From the NCBI RefSeq assembly GCF_018691265.1, contig NW_024881324.1, positions 3,785,730-3,849,729 on the forward strand: a DNA stretch of 64,000 nt, read 5' to 3'. Each line of letters opens with the position of its first letter. The stretch's first letter is position 1. Shown here in pieces: positions 36,089-48,380 of this stretch. Made by a program: the position numbers and the translations under genes. Below the pieces are notes generated by a model. It saw nothing but the letters and a program-made list of their open reading frames with translations. It did not search any database and was not told the origin of the DNA. The DNA comes from Tyto alba. Taxonomy: Eukaryota; Chordata; Aves; Strigiformes; Tytonidae.

Positions 36089-39000
36089 ATTATAAGACTA
36101 TAAGAAAAGAAACTCTTCAATTATAAGAATAAAGAACAAAATAATGGTCTTGACAGTGTTTCTAAAAACTGCTTCACTTTTTTAGTTTCCTGTGGTCTGT
36201 TTCTTCAGTGTGTGAAAAAGATCATGTTCTCTAAATCTTTCTTTCCTCAATCACATAGCAATTGATTGCAATGCAACTAGACTTTACTGGAAGATATTAT
36301 TCAGTGTGAGTTTGCATGGCAAACCTCACTCTTGCTTGCTCTGTCATTCTAGCCCATGTTTTTAATCCATTTTACCATCAGTACTTGACTCTAAACAACA
36401 CAGAAAAAAAGGAAGTTATGTTATCTGAACTCCCTTTTTCTTTTTTCTTTCTTTTTTTTTTTTTTTTTTAACAAAACCAGTGTTTTAACTGAATATTCCT
36501 TTAGACATGTATTAGCTGTTGCAAACTGATAACGAGCAACTTAAGATGGAAATATTGTTGGAACGTTTAGATAACATTATTTAAAGGACATTAAAGTATG
36601 TATGACCTAAGCCTACTCTAACCAATTGCTCACATCCCTCTTTATATTCTTGCTTTTCATTATATGTGACAAGATTTATAGATCCTGTCTGCTGCCATTA
36701 GGCTCTGGACAACTGTTTTACCAGCTATAACACAAACAGCACGTTGCTGATTTTTATCTTTTCTTTTTTTTTTTTTTTTTTCTTTGTAGTGTATTATTTT
36801 GTAGGACAACATCCTGCCAAGAAAAGCACACTGATATCACTGGGGCCCCACCCAGCCTCCACCAGCGCAAATTCAGTGAAAACTCAAGGTGCTTGATTGT
36901 GGTTTATATCTGCTAACTTCCACCTATTATATTTTTTCCTGAAAATAAATGTATTTTTTAAAATACAGTTGCCTTAGATGATATGCAGTAAAGTAGTTGG
37001 TTTTGCTTTACTAATTGGGAGATTTAAATTATCACATGTTTAGCTTGTTTATTTCTTTTATCAAACATGGCCAGACCTTTTTTGAATATTCATTGACACC
37101 CTTCCTGGTTGTTTTCTGTATTAGCTGCCTTTGACATGACAGTGCTTCCTACTCCTTCAAAGCCCAAACACAGTAATTTTTAAAGGAATAACACACACAT
37201 TCACACCTGTGAAATATCGATTGGTACTATCTGTTTCTGTGACTGTGCTGCCATCATACCCATAACATGGATGGTATCTAGGAGGGGGAAGGAAGAAAAA
37301 GCAGCGGTATGCATCAGCTATTTAGCCACTGTTACCAAATGATGATTGGGCCTACCAAGGAGATTTTGAAAATGAAAATGTCTCTGCTTTGATATGCAGA
37401 TGAACTTTGAGAGCTGAGCATGCTGACTGCCTTTTCTTGAGTTAGTGAGAAGGTGTGGTGGGAGATTCAAGCTGTTTAAAATTAGGCAAGAAAACACTGT
37501 TATGAGGTACAAGTGCTGTATTGACAGGATGGACAATTCAGTCAGTGGAGACGACTCTGCTCTTTGATTTTGGCCAAGTTACCCCCTCCCTGTATCAACG
37601 TTAAGTCAGTTCTGAATGTGAAGGTAATATAGCAACCAAAAGCTAGATTTCTTTTCCCAGATTTGTGAAAAGAAAGTCCAAAATGTATTTTCTGTGACAA
37701 CAAAGAGATTTTTGTTTCTGGTGAGTGATGATTGTGTGGAGATTTGTGTTTTGTCTAAAGAAATCTTTACTTACATTCTTTCAAGAAACACAAACTATGT
37801 GTTTAGGTATTTGACACAAAACAGACATTTTTCTCCCTGTTTCTTCAAATTCCACCATCTAGGGTCCAGCAGTCACTCCTGAATGCTACTCTTCATCTAG
37901 CTGAAGTCTACTTTAGTTAAAAACAAAAGATGTCATTGAAATACTTTCAGTGATGGGACTATTAAAACAAGTTTGGTTCCAAGTATGTATACAAATTCTT
38001 CAAAAAAACAGAGTATTTGCCCTTGGAATTTCATCTACAATGATGGAATAAAAGAGCCTAATGCATTGTTGTGTCTGTGATAACGAAGTGCAACCACTCT
38101 GCTGCGCACAGAACATTATCACATTGCACAAATGGTGTCGTCCAGTCAATGTATATAATATGTTTTGGACTAAAATAGGGGTCTATTTTTGTCTCCAGAA
38201 TCACCTCTCACAATTATATCCCATGAGTTTGTTTACTGTGGGTAGGTCTTTTGATGCATGCTAAGCAGCTCCTATGAGTAGGTGGGGGTGAAATCTTTCT
38301 GTTTCCAAATTAAAATCTGATGAGAGATCCAGATAATTAAATTTATAGTGTGAAGGTCACCAGTGCTCTATCTCTGATTCTTGTTCAACAGTTTCATACT
38401 TTTTTTTTACAAAGCCAACACATTTTTTTTTCTTTAAAATCCTTCTGTTTACAGCAGTACTTTTTTCCCACTTTCACTTTCAAAACAATTTTTTCCCAGC
38501 CAAGATGTATTTTTTCCAATGATTTCCAGCTGTTAACTGTCCTTTCATATATTTAAAAACTACCCAGACAGTATATATTCTCCTTTAGTGCTGAAATCTT
38601 CTGGTTAACTTCCTGACAAGCTTTATTCTGATGTTCCAGATGCACTTGAGAAGGCATCAGCCTGCCAGTTTCTTTAGATGTGATCCAAAACCTTTCTAAA
38701 CCACTGAAGATCTAAAGATTTTATTCCTTTTTATTTTCTTTACAAGTTCATGAAAATTCAAATTTTGCATAAATTCTGCATGTCTTGTGCCTGAATGTTC
38801 ATGAACGTTGCCCGCCTGTACCTTAGGCCATGTTGGTTTCTGGTTTGGTTAGTATTACAGAATTTGGCATTGAGAAGTATTTTCATAGTTTTTTGAGCAA
38901 GTTGTTTGTTGTTCAAAGGATGAGGATCTTGCTCTTCTCTCCAAAGGTAACTAGATTTTTGCAGGTGTAGTATTCTGTGCTAAAATGGCAGACCAACAGA

Positions 39001-40254
39001 TAGAAACCTCAGAGGCAGGAATTTATGTGCAGCTGAAAATGACAAATTCAGTGCATTCTTTTCTGACAATGGTGTCAGCACAACTATTGCTGTCAACATG
39101 GATATGAAACTGGTACTGACAGTCTCTCAGTTCTAAAGCTACTGAAATGTCGATCTCAAGTCAAGCAGCCAATATCTAAGATAAAAAAGGCTTTTATCTC
39201 TGTGTCAGTTATGTCAACAGAGGAGGATCTTTCTTTTGCAAAATAGTACCGATTAACCAGATATAGAAAAAGGTAAATGGATTAGGGTTAAAGGTGGAGG
39301 AGATAAGCAATATTAGCATATATTCCAAATAACTGTTTTACTGATTGGAAGGGTTAGTCTTCGTGATGGCTGAGCAGAGACAGACAGAGATTAAATTAGG
39401 ACACTTTTGAAAATCCTGTGCTTGAATTTTGCTTATGTAGACTTCATTTTGTGGATCCATCATACTGCTTAAGTGCACTGCTGGTGCTACGTACATTGCT
39501 ACACTTCTTCCTTTATGTTTACTGGCCATTCACGGTTATTTGAAAACTAGTATTTTTAGATGAGATGTAACCTAACCCAGTGTAATGAGCAGGAAAGTTA
39601 GATGTAACTCCTAACTGAGCCATTATTTTTTCCACTGTGATGTGCTTATTTCACCAGTCTGTGCTTCTGATAAGTCAAGACTGGGTGGCTCACCAATGGA
39701 AGCTGAGTAGTCATCTGTGCAGTCTTCCAGGGCACTATTAATGTGACCAAGTAGAAGTTACAAAAGGTGAAAGTATGTGGTTAGATAGATTGGAAATAAG
39801 ATTAAATTTTGAGTTTTAAAAAAATTATATATGTGACCAATTTTACATGTGATGAATAGTCTGCATGTGATGCTCACTGAGATAAGGTAAGCATTCTTCT
39901 AGTAAGTAATGTTACAGAATGAGGATATATAAATGAAGGAAAGTCAACATAAAGCCACAGATGAAAATCAGCTTTGACTCACTTGGTAAGTACCCTGTAA
40001 GCTGAAGAAATTTTTTTTTTCAGAAGAAGAATCAGAAAACTGACTTTGCTTGCAGTTGAAACATGTCCGCAAAATTCCCCTTGGCCAATTGAGTATTTTA
40101 CCTTGTTTCTTTTTTTTGCATTTAGTATCCCCATTATCTTCTACAGTCTCCTTCAGTCTTGTTTATTTAGGCTATAAACTCTTCAGGAATGGAATTATTA
40201 TGCAATATACTTTTATAGAACTTTGCACAACTAAATTTTAAACCCGCATATGGT

Positions 40255-40477
40255 AGAAATTTTTTATGATGAGGGTGGTGAAACACTGGCATGGGCTCCC
40301 CAGAGATGTTGTAAATGGTCCATCCCTGGAAACATTCAAGGCCAGGTTGGACAGGCCTCTGAGCAACCTGATCTAGTGGAAGGTATCCCTGCCCATGGCA
40401 GGGGGGTTGGACTAGATAACCTTTAAAGGTCCCTTCCAACCCAAACCGTTATATTATTCTATGATTCTACGATATTA
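40255..40477 (+). mobile_element. CR1 LINE 3' end
   Basis: The order of GAGGGTGGTGAAACACTGGC, CCATCCCTGGAAACATTCAA, GGCCAGGTTGGACAGGCC, GCCCATGGCAGGGGGGTTGG and CCCTTCCAACCC, then ATTCTATGATTCTACG, is the typical CR1 3' end including the terminal 8-bp repeats. It is 5'-truncated to about 220 bp and no open ORF2 is left. Confidence 0.85.
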
Positions 40478-41553
40478 CTTTTGGTATTATTAAAGTACAA
40501 ATAATTAATCTTCAAGAATAATACCTATAATAATGCCATAGTTTAATGCTAACATTTTTGTATCAGTAAACAACATTCTAAGTCTTTTTTTTCCAAGACT
40601 GAAAAAATAAAGTTAATTATTGCTGTACTTCTTACTTCACATCATTCTTAAGAAGCTACAACTTTTTGTTATCCTTATATTTCATTAGTTCTAGATGTAG
40701 AAGCAAAGGAAGTAGAGGAATTCCAACCTTTCAGTCCCTTGAACTAGTTGCTTATTACCATGAGTCCTTTTTATTTTAAATGGGTAACAGATGCCGTCTC
40801 TTAAAGTGGATCATGGAAAGGGCTATGTGCTTTTACCTGCCTCAGAAAAATCTACAAATGAATGCACAAACAGATTAGTGTAAGCAACAAAATAGCCAGG
40901 TGGGAGTTTAATGGGCCGTTAAAATAAAGCTTTAGGCCCGAACCCCAGCTACAAGAAACAGATGCAAGCTTGAGGGATTCACAAATGATAAACACAATAC
41001 CATTTAGCAACCACATCAAATATACATAAGGTTGTTCCTCTGGCAAAAGCTCCCAACAGGCTATTCTAGTTCCCTACAAGAGATAGCAATGATACCAAAG
41101 CAGGAGGGGTAGGAAAAGGGCTTTACTCCATTTATTTACATGCTATATCTTCATGATTAAAAAGAGTTTTCCAGTTCCTGTCCAAAGCAATATGGAGTTG
41201 GGTGTCCAATAAATGGAGACACCTGAAAGGGTAACTGAAAGGCTCCTCAACTCATGTTCTCTATTCTTGTCTCAGGAAAAATTATATTTTACAATGACTC
41301 TAGCCAGATGAAGTTTACAAATACAAGAAAAAAGGAAGAGCAAGGTCTAATACTGAACACTACTTTTGGACATATAGAAAAGGAAGTACTTTTGGAGCAA
41401 TGTACTTGACTGTTTCTCTATATATTTTGCATTTCCCTCCACACAGTTCTGCCATGGTTCAGTACCCCAGGTGTGCCTGTTGTTGTTCTCACCCTTGGGT
41501 ACAGGGGTACTGAATTTGATACTGTCTTTGCAGATTAGAATCGTCAGAAGGAA
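40478..41553. other. Intergenic DNA between two CR1 pieces
   Basis: Nothing recognised; short frames only. Confidence 0.5.
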
Positions 41554-41685
41554 CACAGAATCACAAAATCATAGAATACTTTGGGTTGGAAGGGACCTTC
41601 AGCGATCATCTATTGCCCTGCCATGGGCAGGAACATCTTTCACTAGATCAGGTTGATCAAATCCATGTCCAAGACTGCATCTTGG
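41554..41685 (-). mobile_element. CR1 LINE 3' end, minus strand
   Basis: Reads CACAGAATCACAAAATCATAGAAT, then TTTGGGTTGGAAGGGACCTT, GCCATGGGCAGGAACATC and CACTAGATCAGGTTG, the reverse complement of the CR1 3' end seen at 40,255. About 130 bp remain; the 5' side is truncated. Confidence 0.8.
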
Positions 41686-43227
41686 TTGCAGCCTCCTAGG
41701 AGATATGGTATGTATGTATGCTCACATAAATTGTATTTACACTGCAGAGAAAAACTTGTTCCAAAGTAGAAGTGGCTAAGCTGATCTAGTCAAATTACAT
41801 TAAAAAAGCAGTGAAGAAAAGACATCTTAGGTTTTTATTCTAATTATCTCTAAACCTGAGTTTAACCTGCTAACTCAAAATAAAGCCCAAGTGTCTCATC
41901 TTCACTTCTATTTTAACCAAGCTTATCCAGCTGGAGATCACATAGCTTTTCCCTTATTGTTAATGACTCTACTAGAACACCTCTAGCCTACACTGTAGGT
42001 GTGTCAGCTTTTAAATATTTATGAAAATAATACCAGCTGAATTGCTTTGTATTATGACAGGGATAATAGCTTGTACTCATTACCATAAATGTATGCATAA
42101 AACTCCGTAGGTTTAAAAAAGTTCCCCTTGATGATAAATAGGTTTTGAAATCTATGCAAAAGACAGGTTGATCCATTTCAAATACTGAAATTTCAGAGGG
42201 CATTTCATCTACTGCGTGTAATTGAAATACTATATAAGATGAAGAGAAACATTAAATATAAAGGGGTCTGTGAAGAGTTTCACTGAAATCATAAGGACAC
42301 AATAATATGAGCACAAGGATGTTAGTGAACCAAAACAAGTGCTGCTTAGGTATGGTGGGTGAATAGTATCTCATGCTTTTCACGTTTCCTTTCTTTTAAT
42401 TGTTTTGTTAGTTTGATCATGTGAGTGATTAAAGATGTGGGGGAAAATAATATTGCAAATCTGCAAGTTTCATAAATCACAATATATTTAAAAGAGGAAA
42501 TAATACTCACTTCTGTGCAAAATGCAAAGGCTACAAAATCAGATCATTACACGTTATAAATTTTGAAAGCTATGCTGTAGTTTCATTTACAGGCAGAATA
42601 TTTCAAAGTTTGTGAGGAAGGTCAGCTCGATAGTGCACTTTTCTTGCTTCTCTGCTCATGCACACAAATTTGCACACTCTAGGTCAGATCCCATGAATGA
42701 TCTAGGCAGCCAAATTAAGAACCTAAACACAAATTACTAAATCTTCAAATCTCCCATTCAACTGTTGCATAAAACTGGAGTGATAAAATAATGCTTCCAT
42801 ACCTCTTTTGGCGTATTTTCTAGGGACCAGGGGCTTTCATCTGTTTTCTTATAACTACCCCAGTTTTGACAGAGTTGAGGGTTTTTCTCTGTCACCCAAG
42901 TCGTAGGTATGCCCAGTTACCATCTCTAAAGTAATTGTTCCTTTAATTGTTCTGTAATCCCATGAGAAGCTTGTAATACAACTAACCCCTGCAGTACCAG
43001 GTGTAATAAAAAATGCAGTTATACTTTTGTATTTTGCAATCATCAGATAGGTTTCTTAGGGCAGATCTTGGATTCTCCAATCTGTTTTTCCTTTGTCAGG
43101 CTGAATAATTTTTATTTTTCTTTTTTAACACAATATAGAAAATGGAGGAGGCAGTTCCTGCACGTAAAACAGTCTGCCACTTGGAGTGGGGTTGCACTGG
43201 GGTGGTTTCCAGCCCTCTCCCCCCACA
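41686..43227. other. Intergenic DNA, no gene recognised
   Basis: AT-rich, with short frames and no repeat family recognised. Confidence 0.5.
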
Positions 43228-43930
43228 TATCACAGAATTGCAGCATCACAGAAAGGTTGAGATAGGAAGGAACCTCCGGAGGCCATCAAGTCCAACCCCC
43301 CTGCTTAATCAGGACCACCTAGAGCTGGTTGCCCAGGACCATCTCCAGATGGCTTTTGAATATCTCTAAGAATGACAACTCCATCGCCTCATTGGGCAAC
43401 CTGTGCCAGTGCTCAGTGTTTCAGTTTGTGCCCACGGCCTCTGGTCCTGTCACTGGGCACCTCTGAACCAAGCCTGGCTCCATCCTCTTTGCACCCTCCC
43501 TTCAGGTATTTATACACATTGATAAGATCCCCGCACCCAGCCTTCTCTTCTCCAGACTCTCGCAGACTTTACTCATAGGAGAGATGCTCCATTCCATTAA
43601 TCATCTTTGTGGCCCTTTACTAGAATCTCTCCAGTATGTCTATATCTCTCTTGTACTGGGGAGCCCAGAACTTGACACAGGACTCCAGGGGTGGCCTCAT
43701 CAGTGTTGAGAAGAGCAAAAGGATCACCTCCTTCAGCCTGCTGGCAGAACTTCTCCCAGTGCAACCCAGGACACCATTAGCCTTCTTTGCTGCAAGGCCA
43801 CACCACTGGTTTATGCTCATCTTGGTGTCCAGCAGGACCCTCAGGTCCACTTCTGCCAAGCTGCTTTCCATCTGGGTGGCCCCCAGCATATACTGGTGTG
43901 TGAGGTGGTATGTTATCCCTGCACCATCAG
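43228..43930 (-). mobile_element. CR1 LINE, 5'-truncated, minus strand
   Basis: On the plus strand it starts with the CR1 terminal words (CACAGAATTG, GGTTGAGATAGGAAGGAACC, AAGTCCAACCCCCCTGC) and runs backwards into ORF2. An 89-codon minus-strand frame at 43,620-43,889 is the C-terminal ORF2 region, with motifs such as [29 protein letters not shown] and [16 protein letters not shown]. Downstream of it the frame is broken: expected CR1 segments appear to be missing near 43,417 and 43,556. It belongs to a different CR1 subgroup from the copy at 25,360, judging by the 3' end. It cannot move. Confidence 0.85.
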
Positions 43931-46900
43931 GGAAGGTACCTGAGTTTCTCTACATCCTCAGAAAGCGCTTTCATCACCTTTTTGATTGTCACTGCCACCT
44001 CTTCCCACCAGGTCCTTGGAGAAAGTTGTTTGGAGCTCTTGGAGAAAAAAAAATAAAATACCTAGAGGTGAGAATTTTGAATGCTTAGTCAGTAGGGCAT
44101 TTCTCTTCAGTACTTGCTCAGTGAAGTCTGTCCTGTGGATGCACTGACCTCTGGAAGCACCTTGCTGACTGCAGGGGCCATTGCAAATCTCACGGAAGAG
44201 GTCAGTCAGTCACACATATATCTTGAATGTAAAGGCCCAAAAGTTGTGAGCCAGGCATAAAACCCTGTAGAACCGATGGAAAGTATCCAGCTGAGTTCCT
44301 TAACCTCTGGATTCAGCTCTCTAGAATACGTTTCCACTGAAATCAGAATTTTCCTTTGGCACTGTGATGAGCAGAGCTGGCCACCATGAGGCAGAATTCA
44401 CCACTGGGCTCTGCAGCGTGGCACTTGGGGCTAAAGAGGGGTCAGAGTCCCCCCCAGTTTTTGGTGAGTTCAGTGCAGGGCCAAGAATATGTAGGTGCTG
44501 GGCAAAACTGTAAAACCTACTTGCAAAAATAAGCACAAATTTCATCACTGTGAGGGCAGTTGGATATTCCTACAGACTTTTTTTTTTTATTTTAATGTTA
44601 GTAATGCACTGCCTTCCTTAAAACTATTTGGAAACCATTAAGAAATCCTTTAGGAAAATGCATTTGCCCTTTAGTGTCACCTGATACCTTTTCAGTAATC
44701 TCACAGTGACCTTTCTCCCACTTAACTGGAATATTTAAACTGCCCAGACTACCACGTTGACTTGCTAAATAGGATTAGGGGAAGAAAAATAGCACTTAAC
44801 CTTGTTTAGAGAAGTGAGATCTATTTCAGACCAGAGGATCAGACCCAATCTATAATGGCTGTAGTCAGGCTTGTATGTACTCAGTCTATCGTTAAAAACA
44901 AAGGTAAACTCTCCTTAGAGTAATGTGTCTCTGTGCTTTAAAGTGCTATCAACTCTGAGGAGGGGAAGCATTCTCAGGGCTTAACTGCTAAAGTACTACA
45001 AAAATAGCTGTACCAAATATACAGTTAATTTTTTAGGCATGCAGACCTATATTTAAACTACTGTATTTTTTATGATTTTTGTAAACAAAACTCATGAGAA
45101 AAAATGCCTACTTTTAAATAATATCTAAGCATCATTTTTATTTTGCTTCAAAAAAATAAGTTGATCCTTGTGAGTCCCTTCTAGAGATATTTTATATTCT
45201 ATCAGGTTTTCAATTTCACCTGTAGGTTTTTAAAGATGCAACCCAATTTTCAACTGTAATTTTTTGACTGATAAATAAACAGGTTGTTGAGAAAGCAAAT
45301 GAAAATACAATAATCAAAGGAAGACTGTGTGCGAAAGGTATGAGATGTAAGATGTAGTGTTAGTAACATCACCACCTGACTGCATAACTCTCAACTTGTC
45401 TCACATGAGGAAAAATGTAAAATGTTTCTGTTTCAGACTTTAAAAAAAAAAAAAAAAATCCTGCTTCTCTACATTTACAAACATACACACTCACATATGT
45501 ACGCACATATACAGGAACCCCTATAATATTTGGAGTTGTTCTTAAGGCTCCTACTTCTGCATCAGCTCAGAAAATGTTGTGTTTCCTCTAACTGTCAATA
45601 AGAACAATAACAGTTATCTCTGAAAATTTCTTTTAAGTACATGATCTCTCTTCCACACCTTCACACACACAGACACACGCACAGCATGTAAGCAGGAAGA
45701 AAGAATGAGACCAGAAAAGAATTAAGTTGCTTTACTAAGCTGAATTTCCAGTTCATCTATTTATAGTAACAGTGGGGCATAAGCTAAATAGCATTATGTA
45801 GGTTTATGCAAATTGTTTAGGATGAAAGGGGAGCACAGGCGATGAGAAAATAAATATAGCATTGAAGGCCACCGGAAATCTGTCTTAACGTGGAGCAATG
45901 ATCTGACTAAAGGAATAGTAAACACAGCACAACATAAAGTGGTCTTTCTACATTTAACGCCCAGCAGTTGTTACCTTAAAGAGGAGGGTAGCTCCATCTT
46001 GAGGGTTCAAGCTCAAAATAGATCTGGTAACATATGTGCTGTTAATTTGACCTAATTAGTTGTTGCTAGTTGCAGGACCTGCATGAAGGATCTCATTACA
46101 GAGATTAGATAGAAAATAGAGAGAATCTTGGTCCTTGGTGAAGATCAAGTAGAACAGCAGTTTAATGTCTGATACATCCTGTTTCTGGATACTGTGGTCT
46201 TTGCAAAGAGGTGAATCTCTAGTGTCTTCTGTGATTTAACCTTCTGTAACAAGCTTATCTTTCTGTTTGAAAAGCATCATTAAGATTTTTTTAAATTCCA
46301 TTGATTTGGGGGATTGTTTCCTTGAGTTTATAAAAAGCAAAGGACTATATCTGAATTCATATTTCAGTGATGAAGTGCAAGTAATAATTGGCAGGGAATA
46401 GACCAGTTGTCTGTAGTGTGCTGTGTCTTGAAACTATTGTTAGCTTCATAGTTATAATCAGAAAACAGTAAAATTAGTATAAAAGAGCAACTTTTTTCTC
46501 CTGTGAGACCTGACTACAAACACATTACTTTTTGTTGTTGTTAAATTCATATTGTCAGTGTACTTTTCACTTCTTGACAGGAGGCTCTGCAAATGAAAAT
46601 ATGCAGGCTTTTAGAACACTTACTCAAGAAAAACTCCCAGATGAAATCAATGTGGAGTTCTGCCCAAATCAGAAGTCCAGAAGGGAGCCTCAGGTCTGGC
46701 ACTTGAAGGAGCTATTTACAGAACTGCTAATGAGTGCACTGTGATGGAAAGTCATAGCAGAGCACATCCTGAATGTTACCAAGAGTGAAAACTTGACATA
46801 ATGAAAATATATATGCTATTAAAAAAAAAAAAATAAGCAACTGATAGCCTGAATTTAAAATAAAACAAAACAACAATAAATAAATACATAAATAAACAAA

Positions 46901-48109
46901 CAGGAAAAAAGTGCTGTTTAGTAAAGTTTCAGTTCATAAATAATAAAACCATGTTTTAGCATAACTGGTTCAAGAATACTTGTGCAGTATAAATTAGAGT
47001 TGAGAAAAATAGGTGGATACCAGATCTGGTTAATATGAATTGCTATTTAATTTATATTTTTTTTTAAATGGATATATCAGAAATATGGCTAGGAATGAAC
47101 TGCGGAATTCAGCTATAATTTGTCTTTATTTTGCTTACATCTTGGCTTTTCCTTTTCAGGGGATTCAAGGGGTTACACTAAGCAAAATGCTTGTCCTTAC
47201 ACACACTCTGAAATACATCTAAACTACATTAATTAGGCAAACAAGAACACTACAGGCTTTGAACAGCACCATGGTCTTACCTTAGACAATGGCAATATGA
47301 AGATGAAAAGGAACAGAAACCTTCCTTGGGAAATAAGCACAGTTATAATATCAGGGCTAATATAGCTGCAGTGAATATCAAAACTTCCCTTGATTTCATG
47401 GAGCAGGATCAGAGCCGTGTTATGTTGTCAAACACTGCCAGCACCCTGATGCTAGACATTTCCAGAATTCCTAAAATGAGAATTGAATGCTTGACATGGA
47501 AACAAGCAGAATTAAAAATATTTTCTTCCAAGTAGTCTCAATTTTACTGAGTGTTTTTTACAGCTAAGGGATTTTTAAGAATGCCTTGGTCAATCAGATC
47601 ACCTGCATAACAGAAATTGCTACCGAATCTGCTAACTGATTTGGGAAATATTAATTGTTCTGTTGCATGGACAAGTACTGAGATGTGGGGGGAGAAGGGT
47701 TGGGTTTGTTTTCTTTCCCTTGTTTTTCTGAAAGGATTTGCAAAAGGAAACTTGTGGGAACTCAAAAATATTTGTATTTTGCCTGAGAACTGATGCAGCT
47801 TTATATAACTGTGTTTTTTGTGAGATATCAACTGTGGAGTTGGCTCAGAAAAAGTCTGTTAACCAGGCTGACCAGGAAAGATAAAATAATAGCTTTATTG
47901 AAGGAAACAATCAAATACAACTGCTTGGGCTGTATCCTCCCCTTGGATGGGAACTTGAAGATCCTTCTGCCTTACTACAAGGAAAGAAGGGAAAAGGTTG
48001 TCAGCTGCTGCAGGCTGACATGTGATATTTCTAGTCTCCAGACTGCAGTGCAAAGATCCCAAGGCAACCCTGAACAAGCTGTCTCCAGACCTGGTGACTG
48101 CACAACCAC
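43931..48109. other. Intergenic AT-rich DNA, candidate regulatory stretch only
   Basis: Poly-A runs lie at about 45,438-45,455 and 46,819-46,832, followed by an A-rich tract to about 46,905. A perfect MEF2-type motif, CTATTTATAG, is at 45,757-45,766 in a complex-sequence stretch of about 45,720-46,110. No gene is recognised. Confidence 0.45.
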
Positions 48110-48380
48110 GTAAACACAGCACGAAGGCTGGGCTGGGATGCTCTGGCACGGCTGCGAGGCTGCGTAACGCGCAGGTTTAACGCGCGGGTTTCGGGACCTC
48201 TGCATGGGGCCGAGTTGTAGCACGAGGGTACACCAGGACACTCCTGGCCACCTGACAGTAGCTGCATCACACCCTCTCGGCACACTGTTCTCCACTGAAA
48301 AAGAGTAGGCTCGGACTTAGACATCCAAATTGAAATAACGGAGGCAGAGGGTGCAAGTGCCGTGGCGGTTCTGCAGATGG
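48110..48380. promoter_or_regulatory. Small CpG-rich patch with 13-bp tandem repeat
   Basis: GC- and CpG-rich against AT-rich surroundings. It contains TAACGCGCAGGTT (48,165-48,177) immediately followed by TAACGCGCGGGTT (48,178-48,190). It could be a small promoter or orphan CpG island; no exon is recognised beside it. Confidence 0.35.

Larger units (their letters stand above)
30323..40254. other. Intergenic AT-rich DNA, no gene recognised
   Basis: Poly-T runs occur at about 32,229-32,246, 36,446-36,469 and 36,764-36,781. A related pair of short repeats lies at 34,649-34,715 and 36,023-36,088. A 136-codon plus-strand frame at 33,311-33,721 and a 124-codon minus-strand frame at 32,207-32,581 show no known domain. 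Confidence 0.5.

Noticed and set aside
46560..46744. Exon-like frame after a TTCTTGACAG acceptor-like site
   Set aside because: The peptide (SANENMQAFRTLTQEKLPDE region) looks protein-like but matches nothing I know, and no partner exon is visible. RNA evidence would be needed.
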